Below are positions 1 to 6,351 of a DNA stretch of 7,903 bases, piece by piece. Where the stretch lies: contig DLVS01000711.1 in assembly GCA_003445095.1 (NCBI GenBank), forward strand, positions 1-7,903, given 5' to 3'. The notes under the pieces were generated by a model. The model was not told where the DNA came from and did not search any database. It saw only the letters and a list, made by a program, of their open reading frames with translations. Each line of letters begins with the position of its first letter. Position 1 is the first letter of the stretch. The position numbers and the translations under genes were made by a program. This stretch comes from Verrucomicrobiales bacterium (GTDB lineage Bacteria > Verrucomicrobiota > Verrucomicrobiia > Limisphaerales > UBA9464).

Positions 1-1669
1 CTTGGTTGCGGATTAAGCGTTGGAAGTCGGCTAACCGCTGAGGATCAGCGCGGATTCGCCGGGGAGGCTCTTTGGTCCTGACCGCTTCCGCCGCGAGTAA
101 GCCTGCGGCCTCTCCAATGTTCCATTCCACGGGGTGCAAACGATAACAGCCGTTGGTGAGGTGGGTGACTCCCAGGTTTTTGCAACCGGCGAGTAGGTTC
201 TCCATGCGTTGCGGCAAAAGTGCTCCGAGAGGGATCTGGAAAGGCAAGCTGCTTAGATCGACATAGTTCCTGCCACTGGTGCTCGGATGAAGGTCGATTC
301 GATAGGCGCCGAGTCCCACTGAATCGGCGAACACGGCCGCGGTGACTTCGTCCTTGGATCGACCGGTTTCGCGCACGCGCGCTTCCGTGCTGACGTGTTG
401 TTCAAGCACGGTGAATTCTGCTTTGATGCGACGGGACTCCCGGACGTAGGCAGCTTTTGCGAGTCCATCGGCGGTCCCCACAATGTCGTCGCGCAAACGC
501 AAGCCGGGCCAGCCGGTACCGCCGTCGGGCCGTGGTGCCGCGGTTTGCATCCAATACAGAAGGGAACGACTGACCTGCTTGCCACGGGCGAGGTGTTTTG
601 TGGCCTCCTCCTCCGGCACTCCGACCAGCGGTCCCAACCAGTAGTCATTTTGCGGCCAATTGATCAACGAGATGCCACTCGAGTAGGCGCCGGGCGAAAA
701 GTTTGCGGGATCGGTTAGGCGTCGATAGATGAATAAGTTCATTCCAGGTCCGCCTGGACCCCCGGGATCGAAAGAGACCGCGCGAGTCTGCAACGTGATA
801 GGATCACTCATGTTCCAACTCAGCAATCGTCCGGGCCAGGCGGGCCGCAGCTCAGGGACATAATCGCGCCAGAATTCATACTCTGGCGGTCGGCTGATGG
901 TGTGATCCTCACCCGGTCGATGATCCACGGCGAAACACCACGTGAAGGCCTGTTGATTGAGCGGTTGGGCCTCGCTCGGCGCGTGGGGTTCGCCCGTGTC
1001 TTTTTGGGATTCAGCGCCGATAACAAACTCAGTCCGGGTCAGCGGCAACAAGTCGCCGAGCTCGGTGGCGTCCACAAAGTAGAGGGCCGTCAACGCAATA
1101 CTTTGGCCGGTTTGCTGATCCATGACTGTTACCGCGCGAACTCGGTCCCCGACGACTTCGGCCTGCGAGGCCGTGTGACGGAGCAGCACCTGCAATCGGC
1201 GGCTGCTCACGTGGGGCGCGAGCATGGACTGTAGAACAGCCAGCGCGACTCGGGGTTCGTGGCACAACCGTGAGACGGAGCCATTACCGGGATTCAAGTG
1301 GACGCTGGCGCGGGCTTCGGACGTGAGGGGATAGTGGTCGCGGTAATATTGGCGAACGCCGTTGCGAAACTCACGATAACTTCGCGTGCAGCCGAACATC
1401 TCGATCCACGGGTGTTCGTCCGGGGGGACGGCCTGCGCGGTAAGTTGGCCGCCGACCCAGTCGGTCTCTTCCGTCAGGATTACCCGCAAGCCCGCTCCGC
1501 AGGCCGCCAGGGCGGCGGCGCATCCACCGACCCCACCCCCAACGATAACCAGGTCGGCGGCGTATTCAGCGCCACTGGCCGGTTGGGCGAAGAGCCGGCC
1601 GAATTCACCTAAGCCGCCGAGTGCTGCGACGCTGGCTGATTTGAGGAAGGTTCGACGGGGTAGGGGCAT
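1..1669 (-). CDS. Tat-exported FAD-dependent oxidoreductase (FAD_oxidored type), C-terminus beyond the left edge
   Basis: I translated this frame back from the ATG at 1669 and found no stop down to base 2, so about 556 residues are visible and the C-terminus is missing. The N-terminus has a twin-arginine signal (PRRTFLK, residues 4-10), a hydrophobic stretch (SASVAALGGLG) and a likely cleavage region around residues 28-34. A Rossmann FAD-binding motif follows (DLVIVGGGVGG, residues 39-49), then TEETDWVGGQL. Further on are QAFTWCFAVDHRPGEDH (encoded near 900-960) and a C-terminal block with NGCYRLHPVEWNIGEAAG (encoded near 105-160), which resembles the conserved flavin-contacting end of the PF12831-like family. 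The protein probably acts in the periplasm after folding with its flavin in the cytoplasm. The substrate is unknown; relatives are often annotated vaguely as FAD-dependent oxidoreductase or xanthan lyase. There is no clear Shine-Dalgarno sequence. The only nearby upstream ATG (1683) is out of frame. Confidence 0.9.
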   Translation of the reverse strand, partial: MPLPRRTFLKSASVAALGGLGEFGRLFAQPASGAEYAADLVIVGGGVGGCAAALAACGAGLRVILTEETDWVGGQLTAQAVPPDEHPWIEMFGCTRSYREFRNGVRQYYRDHYPLTSEARASVHLNPGNGSVSRLCHEPRVALAVLQSMLAPHVSSRRLQVLLRHTASQAEVVGDRVRAVTVMDQQTGQSIALTALYFVDATELGDLLPLTRTEFVIGAESQKDTGEPHAPSEAQPLNQQAFTWCFAVDHRPGEDHTISRPPEYEFWRDYVPELRPAWPGRLLSWNMSDPITLQTRAVSFDPGGPGGPGMNLFIYRRLTDPANFSPGAYSSGISLINWPQNDYWLGPLVGVPEEEATKHLARGKQVSRSLLYWMQTAAPRPDGGTGWPGLRLRDDIVGTADGLAKAAYVRESRRIKAEFTVLEQHVSTEARVRETGRSKDEVTAAVFADSVGLGAYRIDLHPSTSGRNYVDLSSLPFQIPLGALLPQRMENLLAGCKNLGVTHLTNGCYRLHPVEWNIGEAAGLLAAEAVRTKEPPRRIRADPQRLADFQRLIRNQ

Positions 1670-1742
1670 TGCCGAAAAAACATGGTGCGACGAGCCGACT
1701 GGCGCACGCGGATTCGCGCCTTTTCAGTTAGCACAACAGCAC

Positions 1743-1776
1743 ACCACCTTTGGCGGCAGATGCCGCCAAAGGTGGT
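1743..1776. repeat. Perfect 34-bp palindrome (16-bp stem, 2-nt loop)
   Basis: The left arm ACCACCTTTGGCGGCA (1743-1758) and the right arm TGCCGCCAAAGGTGGT (1761-1776) are exact reverse complements around a GA dinucleotide. The palindrome lies between the end of the prepilin-like gene (1851) and the start of the FAD oxidoreductase (1669), both on the minus strand. No T-run follows it on either strand, so it is not a classical intrinsic terminator. It could still be a Rho-type or mRNA-stabilising hairpin, a dispersed REP-like repeat, or a binding site. Its centre CAGATG is shared with the hairpin at 3318-3341. Confidence 0.85.
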
Positions 1777-1794
1777 GACTCGCCATCCCGCAGC

Positions 1795-1808
1795 GTCACG
1801 GAGGTGAC
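1795..1808. repeat. Short inverted repeat GTCAC-GGAG-GTGAC
   Basis: Two 5-bp arms (1795-1799 and 1804-1808) flank GGAG, about 20 bases from the large palindrome and upstream of the FAD oxidoreductase. It could be a small operator for that gene, but arms this short also occur by chance. Only the symmetry itself is seen. Confidence 0.25.
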
Positions 1809-1850
1809 TGCCAATCTTGGCGGGCGGCGCCAGAGAAGGAGACCGCGGTC

Positions 1851-2657
1851 TCAGAAGAGAGTCGTACGCTCGTAGAGCCAAGTGGCGTCTCGGGTATCGA
1901 GCTGAGTATTCGAGGAAGGCCGGGTTGAGCCGTAGGTTAGAATGGCGGGCGATTGCCAGCGCTTGATCTCCGAGTGGCCGTCGGCGAAGGAGAGGCCCCC
2001 CGCGCGATTGTGGTAGCTCGCTGGAAAGTCCACAAAGGAGGTCTTGGATTCGTGAACAAACCAACCATCGTTGATTGACGCGGGGTTCTCATCGATCGTT
2101 ACCCAGGTCATGGCGGGGCCTAAAATGAAATCACCTTGTTTCCGATATTGGCGTCCCCTCGCCCGCGTTTCCCCCGGCAAGGGATTCATAAAGCAATTCA
2201 TCGAAAGGCTGCGAACCTTCGAGATTCCGCCCCCGCCGAATGGACTTTTCGTCGTTGCCCGATCCGCCGGGCACTTATAGACGGCCAACGCCTTCACATA
2301 AGGATACATGAGCGAGTCCATAATCAGGATCGTGTTCGTCCAGCTCGGTGCTGCGTGCATCGTTCCCATGCACCACTGATTCAAAGGGTAATTCTTCGTG
2401 GGACTGTGTCGATCGACCAGACCACCCAGGCCCGTCGTTGGGCAGATTTTGTCCTGATGATCTCCCGAATAGATAACCCAGGCGACCATGAGCTGCTTGG
2501 TGTTGTTCAGGCACCCAATGCCTTGGGCCTTGGTTTTGGCCTTGGCCAAGGCGGGTAATAGCATGCCGGCCAGGATAGCGATAATCGCGATGACGACCAG
2601 CAGCTCGATTAAAGTGAACCCGGCCCGATTGGGCCGACCAGAAAGGCGCGTGTTCAT
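1851..2657 (-). CDS. Prepilin-like secreted protein with N-terminal cleavage/methylation signal and H-X9-DG motif
   Basis: The 268-residue protein starts with a short basic leader and the type IV prepilin signature [19 protein letters not shown] (residues 11-29). The expected cleavage is after Gly13, with Phe14 exposed for methylation and the conserved Glu at mature position 5 (Glu18). The hydrophobic helix continues through [17 protein letters not shown], followed by [12 protein letters not shown], the form typical of the verrucomicrobial and planctomycete paralogues. Near the C-terminus is an H-X9-DG motif (His216, Asp226-Gly227, in a stretch reading LSFADGHSE). Cysteines at 49, 72, 96, 129 and 155 may pair outside the cell. 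Such proteins are processed by a prepilin peptidase and enter a type II secretion or type IV pilus-like assembly. These families reach large copy numbers per genome and individual roles are mostly unknown. The ATG at 2657 is the natural start because it places the cleavage site at residue 13. The gene stands alone. Confidence 0.9.
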   Translation of the reverse strand: MNTRLSGRPNRAGFTLIELLVVIAIIAILAGMLLPALAKAKTKAQGIGCLNNTKQLMVAWVIYSGDHQDKICPTTGLGGLVDRHSPTKNYPLNQWCMGTMHAAPSWTNTILIMDSLMYPYVKALAVYKCPADRATTKSPFGGGGISKVRSLSMNCFMNPLPGETRARGRQYRKQGDFILGPAMTWVTIDENPASINDGWFVHESKTSFVDFPASYHNRAGGLSFADGHSEIKRWQSPAILTYGSTRPSSNTQLDTRDATWLYERTTLF

Positions 2658-2718
2658 GGGCTTAACTTTTAAGGGACGCAGGACTGTGAGCTTTCAACCA
2701 GGGGCATGCAACAGTTGT

Positions 2719-2747
2719 ATTCGAGCGGATCCTCCCAATTTTGCCAA
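2719..2747 (-). promoter_or_regulatory. Candidate sigma70-type promoter for the prepilin-like gene
   Basis: On the minus strand, TTGGCA (2747-2742, five of six matches to TTGACA) is separated by exactly 17 bases from TCGAAT (2724-2719, four of six matches to TATAAT). The start codon lies about 60 bases further on. The spacing is ideal, but the -10 box is weak and the promoter rules of this phylum are not certain, so this is only a candidate. Confidence 0.3.
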
Positions 2748-2774
2748 TCGTTGCCCTACTGAGGCGACTCGCCG

Positions 2775-3302
2775 TTGCTCCGAGCGTTGCGGCCACAAAC
2801 TGCCTACCGGAGGGTGGCCGGGAAGAATCCACTGTTACGTGCCCTCGCCAGTGGGTTGATGCTGGCCGGTGTCGCCTTAGCCCAACGCGATTTTTCTCAA
2901 GTCGAGGTGAAGGCCGTCCCGGTGACGAAACAAATCTACATGCTGGAAGGCGCGAGCGGGAACATTGGCGTCTCGGCGGGACCCGCTGGTGTCTTGATCA
3001 TGGACGATCAGTTTGCGCCTATGGCCGAAAAAATTACAGCCAAGCTGAAGGAACTGAACACCCACGCGCCGGGATTCGTGCTCAACACCCACTGGCATGG
3101 CGATCACAGCGGAGGCAACGCGTACTTCGGCGGACAAGGCGCGAACATAGTGGCCCACGCGAATGTCCGAAAGCGCCTCGCCGAAAAGGCCGGCTCCAAA
3201 CCCGTCGAGTTGCCCGTCGTCACCTATAACAAGGAGCTTCGGTACACTTCAATGGCGAGGAAATCCGTATCATCATCAAACGGCTCCAGGAACACGGAAT
3301 AG
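2775..3302 (+). pseudogene. Metallo-beta-lactamase-fold hydrolase, frameshifted and C-terminally truncated
   Basis: The reading frame encodes a signal-peptide-like N-terminus (LLRALASGLMLAGVALAQ) and the first half of an MBL-fold enzyme. It includes NTHWHGDHSGGN with the HxHxDH zinc ligands (His106, His108, Asp110, His111 counted from the TTG at 2775). After codon 155 (3237-3239) the family-like sequence continues in another frame: from 3242 it reads VHFNGEEIRII, the expected continuation. This implies loss of one base at about 3240. Resemblance to the family ends near 3274. The remaining zinc ligands, normally in an HGHTDGD-like segment, and roughly the last 120-150 residues are absent. The start is also poor: the frame opens at 2763 and has only TTG (2775) or a GTG (2814) abutting a GGAGG. 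No function is expected. The intact ancestor would have been a periplasmic zinc or di-iron hydrolase of unknown substrate. It is the only plus-strand gene here and runs convergently into the fdhD terminator. Confidence 0.8.
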
Positions 3303-3306
3303 TGCC

Positions 3307-3341
3307 AAACAAAAAAGTGGCGCAGTCAGATGACTGCGCCA
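3307..3341 (-). terminator. Intrinsic terminator downstream of fdhD
   Basis: On the minus strand an 11-bp perfect stem, TGGCGCAGTCA with TGACTGCGCCA (3341-3331 and 3328-3318), has a 2-base loop. It is followed after one base by six Ts, then G and three more Ts (3316-3307). GC-rich hairpin plus T-tract is the standard Rho-independent form. It lies about 110 bases beyond the fdhD stop codon and reads in the fdhD direction. On the plus strand no T-run follows, so it is mainly a leftward terminator. Confidence 0.8.
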
Positions 3342-3372
3342 ATCGCGAAACATAGAACCAATCCGCAAATAC

Positions 3373-3444
3373 CTACTCCCATTGAGCTGCCAGATAAGAC
3401 ACGATTTGTTCAGTGGTCTCAGGCCCAAGGCTCAGTTCGTTCAT
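3373..3444 (-). CDS. Possible 23-residue small ORF directly after fdhD
   Basis: An ATG at 3444, four bases after the fdhD stop, opens a 23-codon frame ending in TAG. It begins MNELSLGPETTEQ and ends IVSYLAAQWE. The amphipathic ending loosely recalls the final helix of small c-type cytochromes, but there is no CxxCH, no ribosome-binding site and no independent support. It lies before the terminator, so it would be on the fdhD transcript. It could be a real small protein, a remnant of a lost downstream gene, or chance. Confidence 0.2.
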   Translation of the reverse strand: MNELSLGPETTEQIVSYLAAQWE

Positions 3445-3448
3445 CGGG

Positions 3449-4276
3449 TCAAGTTTCGTCTGGCTGGTCGCCTGCCTTGATGGGGCCGCCGGGTGCCAGG
3501 TGGCCGGCATACACGTTGAAGCGTCCATCGCGAAGGAACCCGACCAAGGTTTGCTGGTTGGCGCGGGCAAACTGCACCGCCAGACTGGACGGCGCCGAAA
3601 GGGCGGCGATTAGTGCGATGCCACCTGCCAAAGCTTTTTGTACAATTTCGAACGAGACTCGGCCACTGACTAATAAGCCATAAGTCGACAACGGGATCAT
3701 TCGATTGAGCAAGGCCCGACCTAACAACTTATCCACCGCATTGTGGCGTCCGATATCTTCGCGCACCGTGAGAATCCCTTGATCCGGCTGAAACCAAGCG
3801 GCGGCGTGCAGCCCTCCGGTGCACGAGAATTCGTCTTGTGCCGACTGCAACTTACTGGGCAATCTCAGCAATTGGTCTGCGCGAATCGGGGGGGGATCGG
3901 TTAATCGCGGGAACTGTCGACGCAACGAACGGATGCTCGTCGCGCCGCAAAGACCGCAACTCGACGAGGCGAAGACATGCCGGGTCAATTGCTGGAAATC
4001 GACTTTGACGTCGGGAGCCAGGAGGACGTCAACGCTGTTGCCGGCACGATTCCGGGTGTTCGGCTTGACCACTCGGATGTCAGACAGTCGCCGTACCAAT
4101 CCTTCGCTAACGAGAAATCCCACCGCTAACTCTTCGTCGTGGCCCGGGGTTCGCATGACCACCGCAATCGGTCGAGAGTCAACCCGAATCTCCAATGGCT
4201 CTTCACTGGCCACCGAGTCCACCTTCGGGCGCGGTGGTGCGTCGGCGACGTAGCTCAGAATTCGGACGCGATTCAT
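3449..4276 (-). CDS. fdhD: FdhD, sulfurtransferase for formate dehydrogenase maturation
   Basis: FdhD receives sulfur from the cysteine desulfurase IscS and passes it to the bis-MGD molybdenum cofactor, which is needed for formate dehydrogenase activity. It acts in the cytoplasm. The 275-residue length is normal for the family. Visible landmarks are EEPLEIRVDSRPIAVVMRTP (residues 25-44), GHDEELAVGFLVSEGL (45-60), the sulfur-relay motif SSSCGLCG (104-111, Cys107 and Cys110), CTGGLHAAA (152-160), EDIGRHNAVDK (173-183), LLVSGRVSFEIVQKA (201-215) and SAPSSLAVQFA (227-237). All expected motifs are present, so it should be active. The ATG at 4276 fits the family's N-terminus; no clear Shine-Dalgarno sequence precedes it. 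It is separated from the upstream sugar operon by 273 bases and appears to be its own transcription unit with its own terminator. The client formate dehydrogenase must lie elsewhere. Confidence 0.95.
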   Translation of the reverse strand: MNRVRILSYVADAPPRPKVDSVASEEPLEIRVDSRPIAVVMRTPGHDEELAVGFLVSEGLVRRLSDIRVVKPNTRNRAGNSVDVLLAPDVKVDFQQLTRHVFASSSCGLCGATSIRSLRRQFPRLTDPPPIRADQLLRLPSKLQSAQDEFSCTGGLHAAAWFQPDQGILTVREDIGRHNAVDKLLGRALLNRMIPLSTYGLLVSGRVSFEIVQKALAGGIALIAALSAPSSLAVQFARANQQTLVGFLRDGRFNVYAGHLAPGGPIKAGDQPDET

Positions 4277-4549
4277 TATTCGTGAGGCGCCATTTCACGC
4301 CAGGGCCGCGGGCCGGCGATGGCTTCCCGCTAGATTACCTTGGTTATCTCCCCGATGGCTTTTGAACATCACAGCCCTGAGGGCCATGTAACTTGCTCAA
4401 TTCACAATTCACAATGATCCCGGTTAACAGTTAATCCGCCAAGATAGTGCGGGCCATCCGGGGCAGACGTTTCAAGTTGCGAGCGTCTCGGGTAAACGCT
4501 CAACGTGTGACTCAGCACGGGACGATTCCTCGTCCTCCTCCCCGGGTGA
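4277..4549. other. Intergenic region between the sugar operon and fdhD
   Basis: This stretch of 273 bases has no convincing gene. It holds the 7-bp tandem repeat at 4398-4415, a nearly symmetric GGTTAAC-A-GTTAATCC (4422-4437), and two weak hairpins just after the operon end: GAGCGT with ACGCTC (4481-4486 and 4496-4501) and GGACGA-TTCC-TCGTCC (4520-4535). Neither hairpin has a T-tract on the minus strand, so no clear intrinsic terminator for the operon is visible. The fdhD promoter should also lie here. Confidence 0.5.
4398..4415. repeat. Tandem 7-bp repeat CAATTCA, 2.6 copies
   Basis: CAATTCA occurs twice in a row and is followed by CAAT. On the minus strand, the fdhD direction, this reads as two TGTGAAT units in direct repeat. 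It is about 120 bases upstream of the fdhD start, so it could be a regulator-binding site or a simple repeat. Confidence 0.5.
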
Positions 4550-5533
4550 TTATTTCCCGTAAATGCGGTCGATCAGGGTCATGACTTTCAGCGCCTCGCT
4601 GGAACTCTGCATTTTGTCCGATCCAGTGGTGATGCCTTCGAGGAAACTCATGACCTCAGTGCCCCACGATGTGTCGGTGTGATAGGTGATGCGTTCCTCG
4701 GCATCGAAGGTGCCTTGATGGGTTTTCTGACGGGTTCGCTTGATGGCCAAGTCTTCATCACCATACGCTCCGGAAGAGGTCTTTAATCCATTCAGAATGA
4801 TAGCACCTTGTTCTAGGAACACTTCCAGGGAGAACAGATATCGCCATTGTGTCATCGTAGAATGTAAGGAGGCGCAGATGCCTGATCGACTGCTCCGGAA
4901 ATTGGCGAAGACGTTGTCCTCAATTCCATCGATCTTCCAATAAAGATTCGAAACCATTGCCTGCACTTCGTCAAAATCTCCTCCCAGAAATAGAAACAGA
5001 TCGAGCATATGGATACCCTGGTCCAGCATGATCCCGCCACCGGCCAACTCTCGTGTGGCCCGCCAGCCTTTGAAAAAGCTGGCGTCAACCTCTTTGCCGT
5101 AACGCCCGCGCATCCAGAGGATCCGCCCCATTTCTTTGGAGTCCACGATTTGCTTTATCCTCTGGATGCTCGCGTGGTAGCGGTGATTGAACCCATACCT
5201 GAGGAGCCGGCCGCTGCTTCGCTCAACAGCCCTGATCTCTTCCACATCGGCAGCCGTGAATGCCGGCGGCTTTTCACAGAAAATGTGCTTTCCCGCCTGT
5301 AGGCCAGCGATGGTAAGCGGTTTGTTCATATAGTTAGGCGTGCAGATGAAAACCGCATCCAAGCGCGGGTCGCCCAGAATGTGTTCTGGCGATTCCGCAA
5401 AGGTGGCTCCCGCTGGGGCGGTGCCGGGCGTCGGGTCATACACCGCCAGCACGTCGCCCTGCCCACTTTCGCGAACAGCTTGCGCCCTGATGTGGCCCAT
5501 TTTTCCGAAACCAATGATACCAGTATGAATCAC
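4550..5533 (-). CDS. Gfo/Idh/MocA-family sugar oxidoreductase, last gene of the operon
   Basis: This family oxidises or reduces sugar or cyclitol hydroxyls with NAD(P). The 327-residue protein has the N-terminal Rossmann motif GIIGFGKMG (residues 5-13) and AVYDPTP at the end of the second strand. It also has VFICTPN (61-67), the family signature CEKPPA (86-91), GFNHRYH (114-120), and GGGIMLDQGIHMLDL (165-179), which carries the likely catalytic Asp171 and His175. Length and motif order are normal. The start is GTG (5533-5531), overlapping the previous gene's TGA by 4 nt. A GGAGG ribosome-binding site four bases upstream makes this start secure. The overlap indicates translational coupling with the D-2-hydroxyacid dehydrogenase. 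The substrate is not predictable; context suggests a phosphorylated or acidic sugar in surface glycan metabolism. Confidence 0.93.
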   Translation of the reverse strand: MIHTGIIGFGKMGHIRAQAVRESGQGDVLAVYDPTPGTAPAGATFAESPEHILGDPRLDAVFICTPNYMNKPLTIAGLQAGKHIFCEKPPAFTAADVEEIRAVERSSGRLLRYGFNHRYHASIQRIKQIVDSKEMGRILWMRGRYGKEVDASFFKGWRATRELAGGGIMLDQGIHMLDLFLFLGGDFDEVQAMVSNLYWKIDGIEDNVFANFRSSRSGICASLHSTMTQWRYLFSLEVFLEQGAIILNGLKTSSGAYGDEDLAIKRTRQKTHQGTFDAEERITYHTDTSWGTEVMSFLEGITTGSDKMQSSSEALKVMTLIDRIYGK

Positions 5534-6342
5534 TTGTCCTCCAAATTCTTGATGAAGTTGCGGAAATCATCTGCGGTGGCCGCCAAAAACTCGCGGCAAG
5601 TGCTAGCGATGTGAGGTGTTACCATAAATCGGTCGGGCGGTAGGTCCCGGAGTTTTCCTTGGTAGGGTTCTTGCCAGAACACGTCAAACGCTGCCCGGAT
5701 CCGTCCGCTGGCGAGTTCCGCTTGCAGGGCTTCTTCGGTTACGACAGCGGCGCGGGCGGTGTTGACCAAGGCGGCCTTGTCTTTCATCCAACTCAATTTC
5801 GTGGCATCGAAGAAATCGCGAGTTGCCGGACTGAAAGGGATGTGGAGCGTGATACAGTCGGCGCGACGGACCAATGGTTCCAGCTCTTCGGGCGTGTTCA
5901 CCATCACGTCGAAAGTGGTCACCTTGACAAAACACTTCAATTTAGCCGCGACTCGGCCGCCGATGTTGCCGGTGCCCAGCACCAAGACCTCCCGCGTCGC
6001 CAGCGCCGGACGATCTGACTTCTTCCAGGAGGCGAAATCTCCCACCTCAGCATAGAGACATTTGAGGACCAGATGGCAGGCGAAGTTGGCGGTTTCCTCA
6101 TAGATGATCGCCGATGTGGCCGCGGAAGGGAATTCACATACCACGCCACTTTCCTTGGCATCTGCTTCTGGAACGTTGTCGCGCCCCACGCCGGTCTTGA
6201 AGATACCGCGCAGCTTTGGAAACTCGCGCAGATCAATTGCTTTCCCCCCAACCAAAGCAATTTCTGCTTGGGCCTTGTCTTGGGTGAAAGTTAGCCCCGG
6301 GATGTATCCGTCGAGGGTTTTTGTGTTGCTCCAGATTTGCAT
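5530..6342 (-). CDS. D-isomer-specific 2-hydroxyacid dehydrogenase (SerA/phosphoglycerate dehydrogenase superfamily)
   Basis: The enzyme should interconvert a 2-hydroxy acid and a 2-keto acid with NAD(P)H in the cytoplasm. The cofactor motif is VLGTGNIGGRVA (residues 121-132), with FDV (144-146) ending the next strand. The catalytic set is present: Arg197 in NTARAAV, Glu225 in FWQEP and His244 in VTPHIAST. The usual NxARGxxVDE is altered to NTARAAVVTEE. At 270 residues it is shorter than the usual 310-330 because the N-terminal substrate domain is abbreviated (RGIFKTGVGRDNV is already at 45-57). The ATG at 6342 is 9 bases after the phosphatase stop. No upstream in-frame start is needed to complete the motifs. 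It overlaps the following Gfo/Idh/MocA gene by 4 nt. Its role is probably redox chemistry on an acidic sugar or a small hydroxy acid feeding the same pathway. It is not recognisable as SerA itself, since no ACT domain is present. Confidence 0.9.
   Translation of the reverse strand: MQIWSNTKTLDGYIPGLTFTQDKAQAEIALVGGKAIDLREFPKLRGIFKTGVGRDNVPEADAKESGVVCEFPSAATSAIIYEETANFACHLVLKCLYAEVGDFASWKKSDRPALATREVLVLGTGNIGGRVAAKLKCFVKVTTFDVMVNTPEELEPLVRRADCITLHIPFSPATRDFFDATKLSWMKDKAALVNTARAAVVTEEALQAELASGRIRAAFDVFWQEPYQGKLRDLPPDRFMVTPHIASTCREFLAATADDFRNFIKNLEDK
5538..5542 (-). promoter_or_regulatory. Shine-Dalgarno site GGAGG for the Gfo/Idh/MocA gene
   Basis: On the minus strand GGAGG is followed by ACAA and then the GTG start at 5533. 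It sits inside the end of the dehydrogenase coding sequence and fixes the GTG as the start. It is one of few clear ribosome-binding sites in the window. Confidence 0.75.
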
Positions 6343-6351
6343 CCTTGAAAG

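Noticed and set aside
902..1612. Two plus-strand open frames of 104-110 codons opposite the FAD oxidoreductase
   Set aside because: They are antisense shadows of a gene whose reading frame shows clear family motifs. High GC content keeps the opposite frames open.
1609..2064. Minus-strand 151-codon open frame spanning the palindrome and the end of the prepilin-like gene
   Set aside because: It crosses the intergenic palindrome, overlaps the well-supported prepilin-like gene in another frame and shows no domain or motif.
2741..3229. A 162-codon plus-strand frame overlapping the MBL pseudogene
   Set aside because: It is rich in Arg, Gly and Pro with no motif, while the neighbouring frame carries HxHxDH. 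I also considered it as the frameshift partner, but the true continuation is the short VHFNGEEIRII frame from 3242.
3237..3302. Programmed ribosomal frameshift in the MBL gene
   Set aside because: No slippery heptamer is visible at 3237-3242, and even after shifting, the C-terminal half with the remaining metal ligands is absent. Mutation is the simpler explanation.
1743..3341. The two palindromes as ends of a mobile element or as a CRISPR-like array
   Set aside because: Their arms differ in sequence, the segment between them contains unrelated ordinary genes, there is no transposase or flanking target duplication, and there are no spaced direct repeats.
3819..4253. A 144-codon plus-strand frame opposite fdhD
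   Set aside because: It is an antisense shadow of fdhD with low-complexity Arg/Ser/Thr-rich content and no recognisable domain.
4481..4535. Two hairpins after the operon as an intrinsic terminator
   Set aside because: Stems are only 6 bp and no T-tract follows on the minus strand, so a terminator call is not supported. They are mentioned only in the description of the intergenic region.
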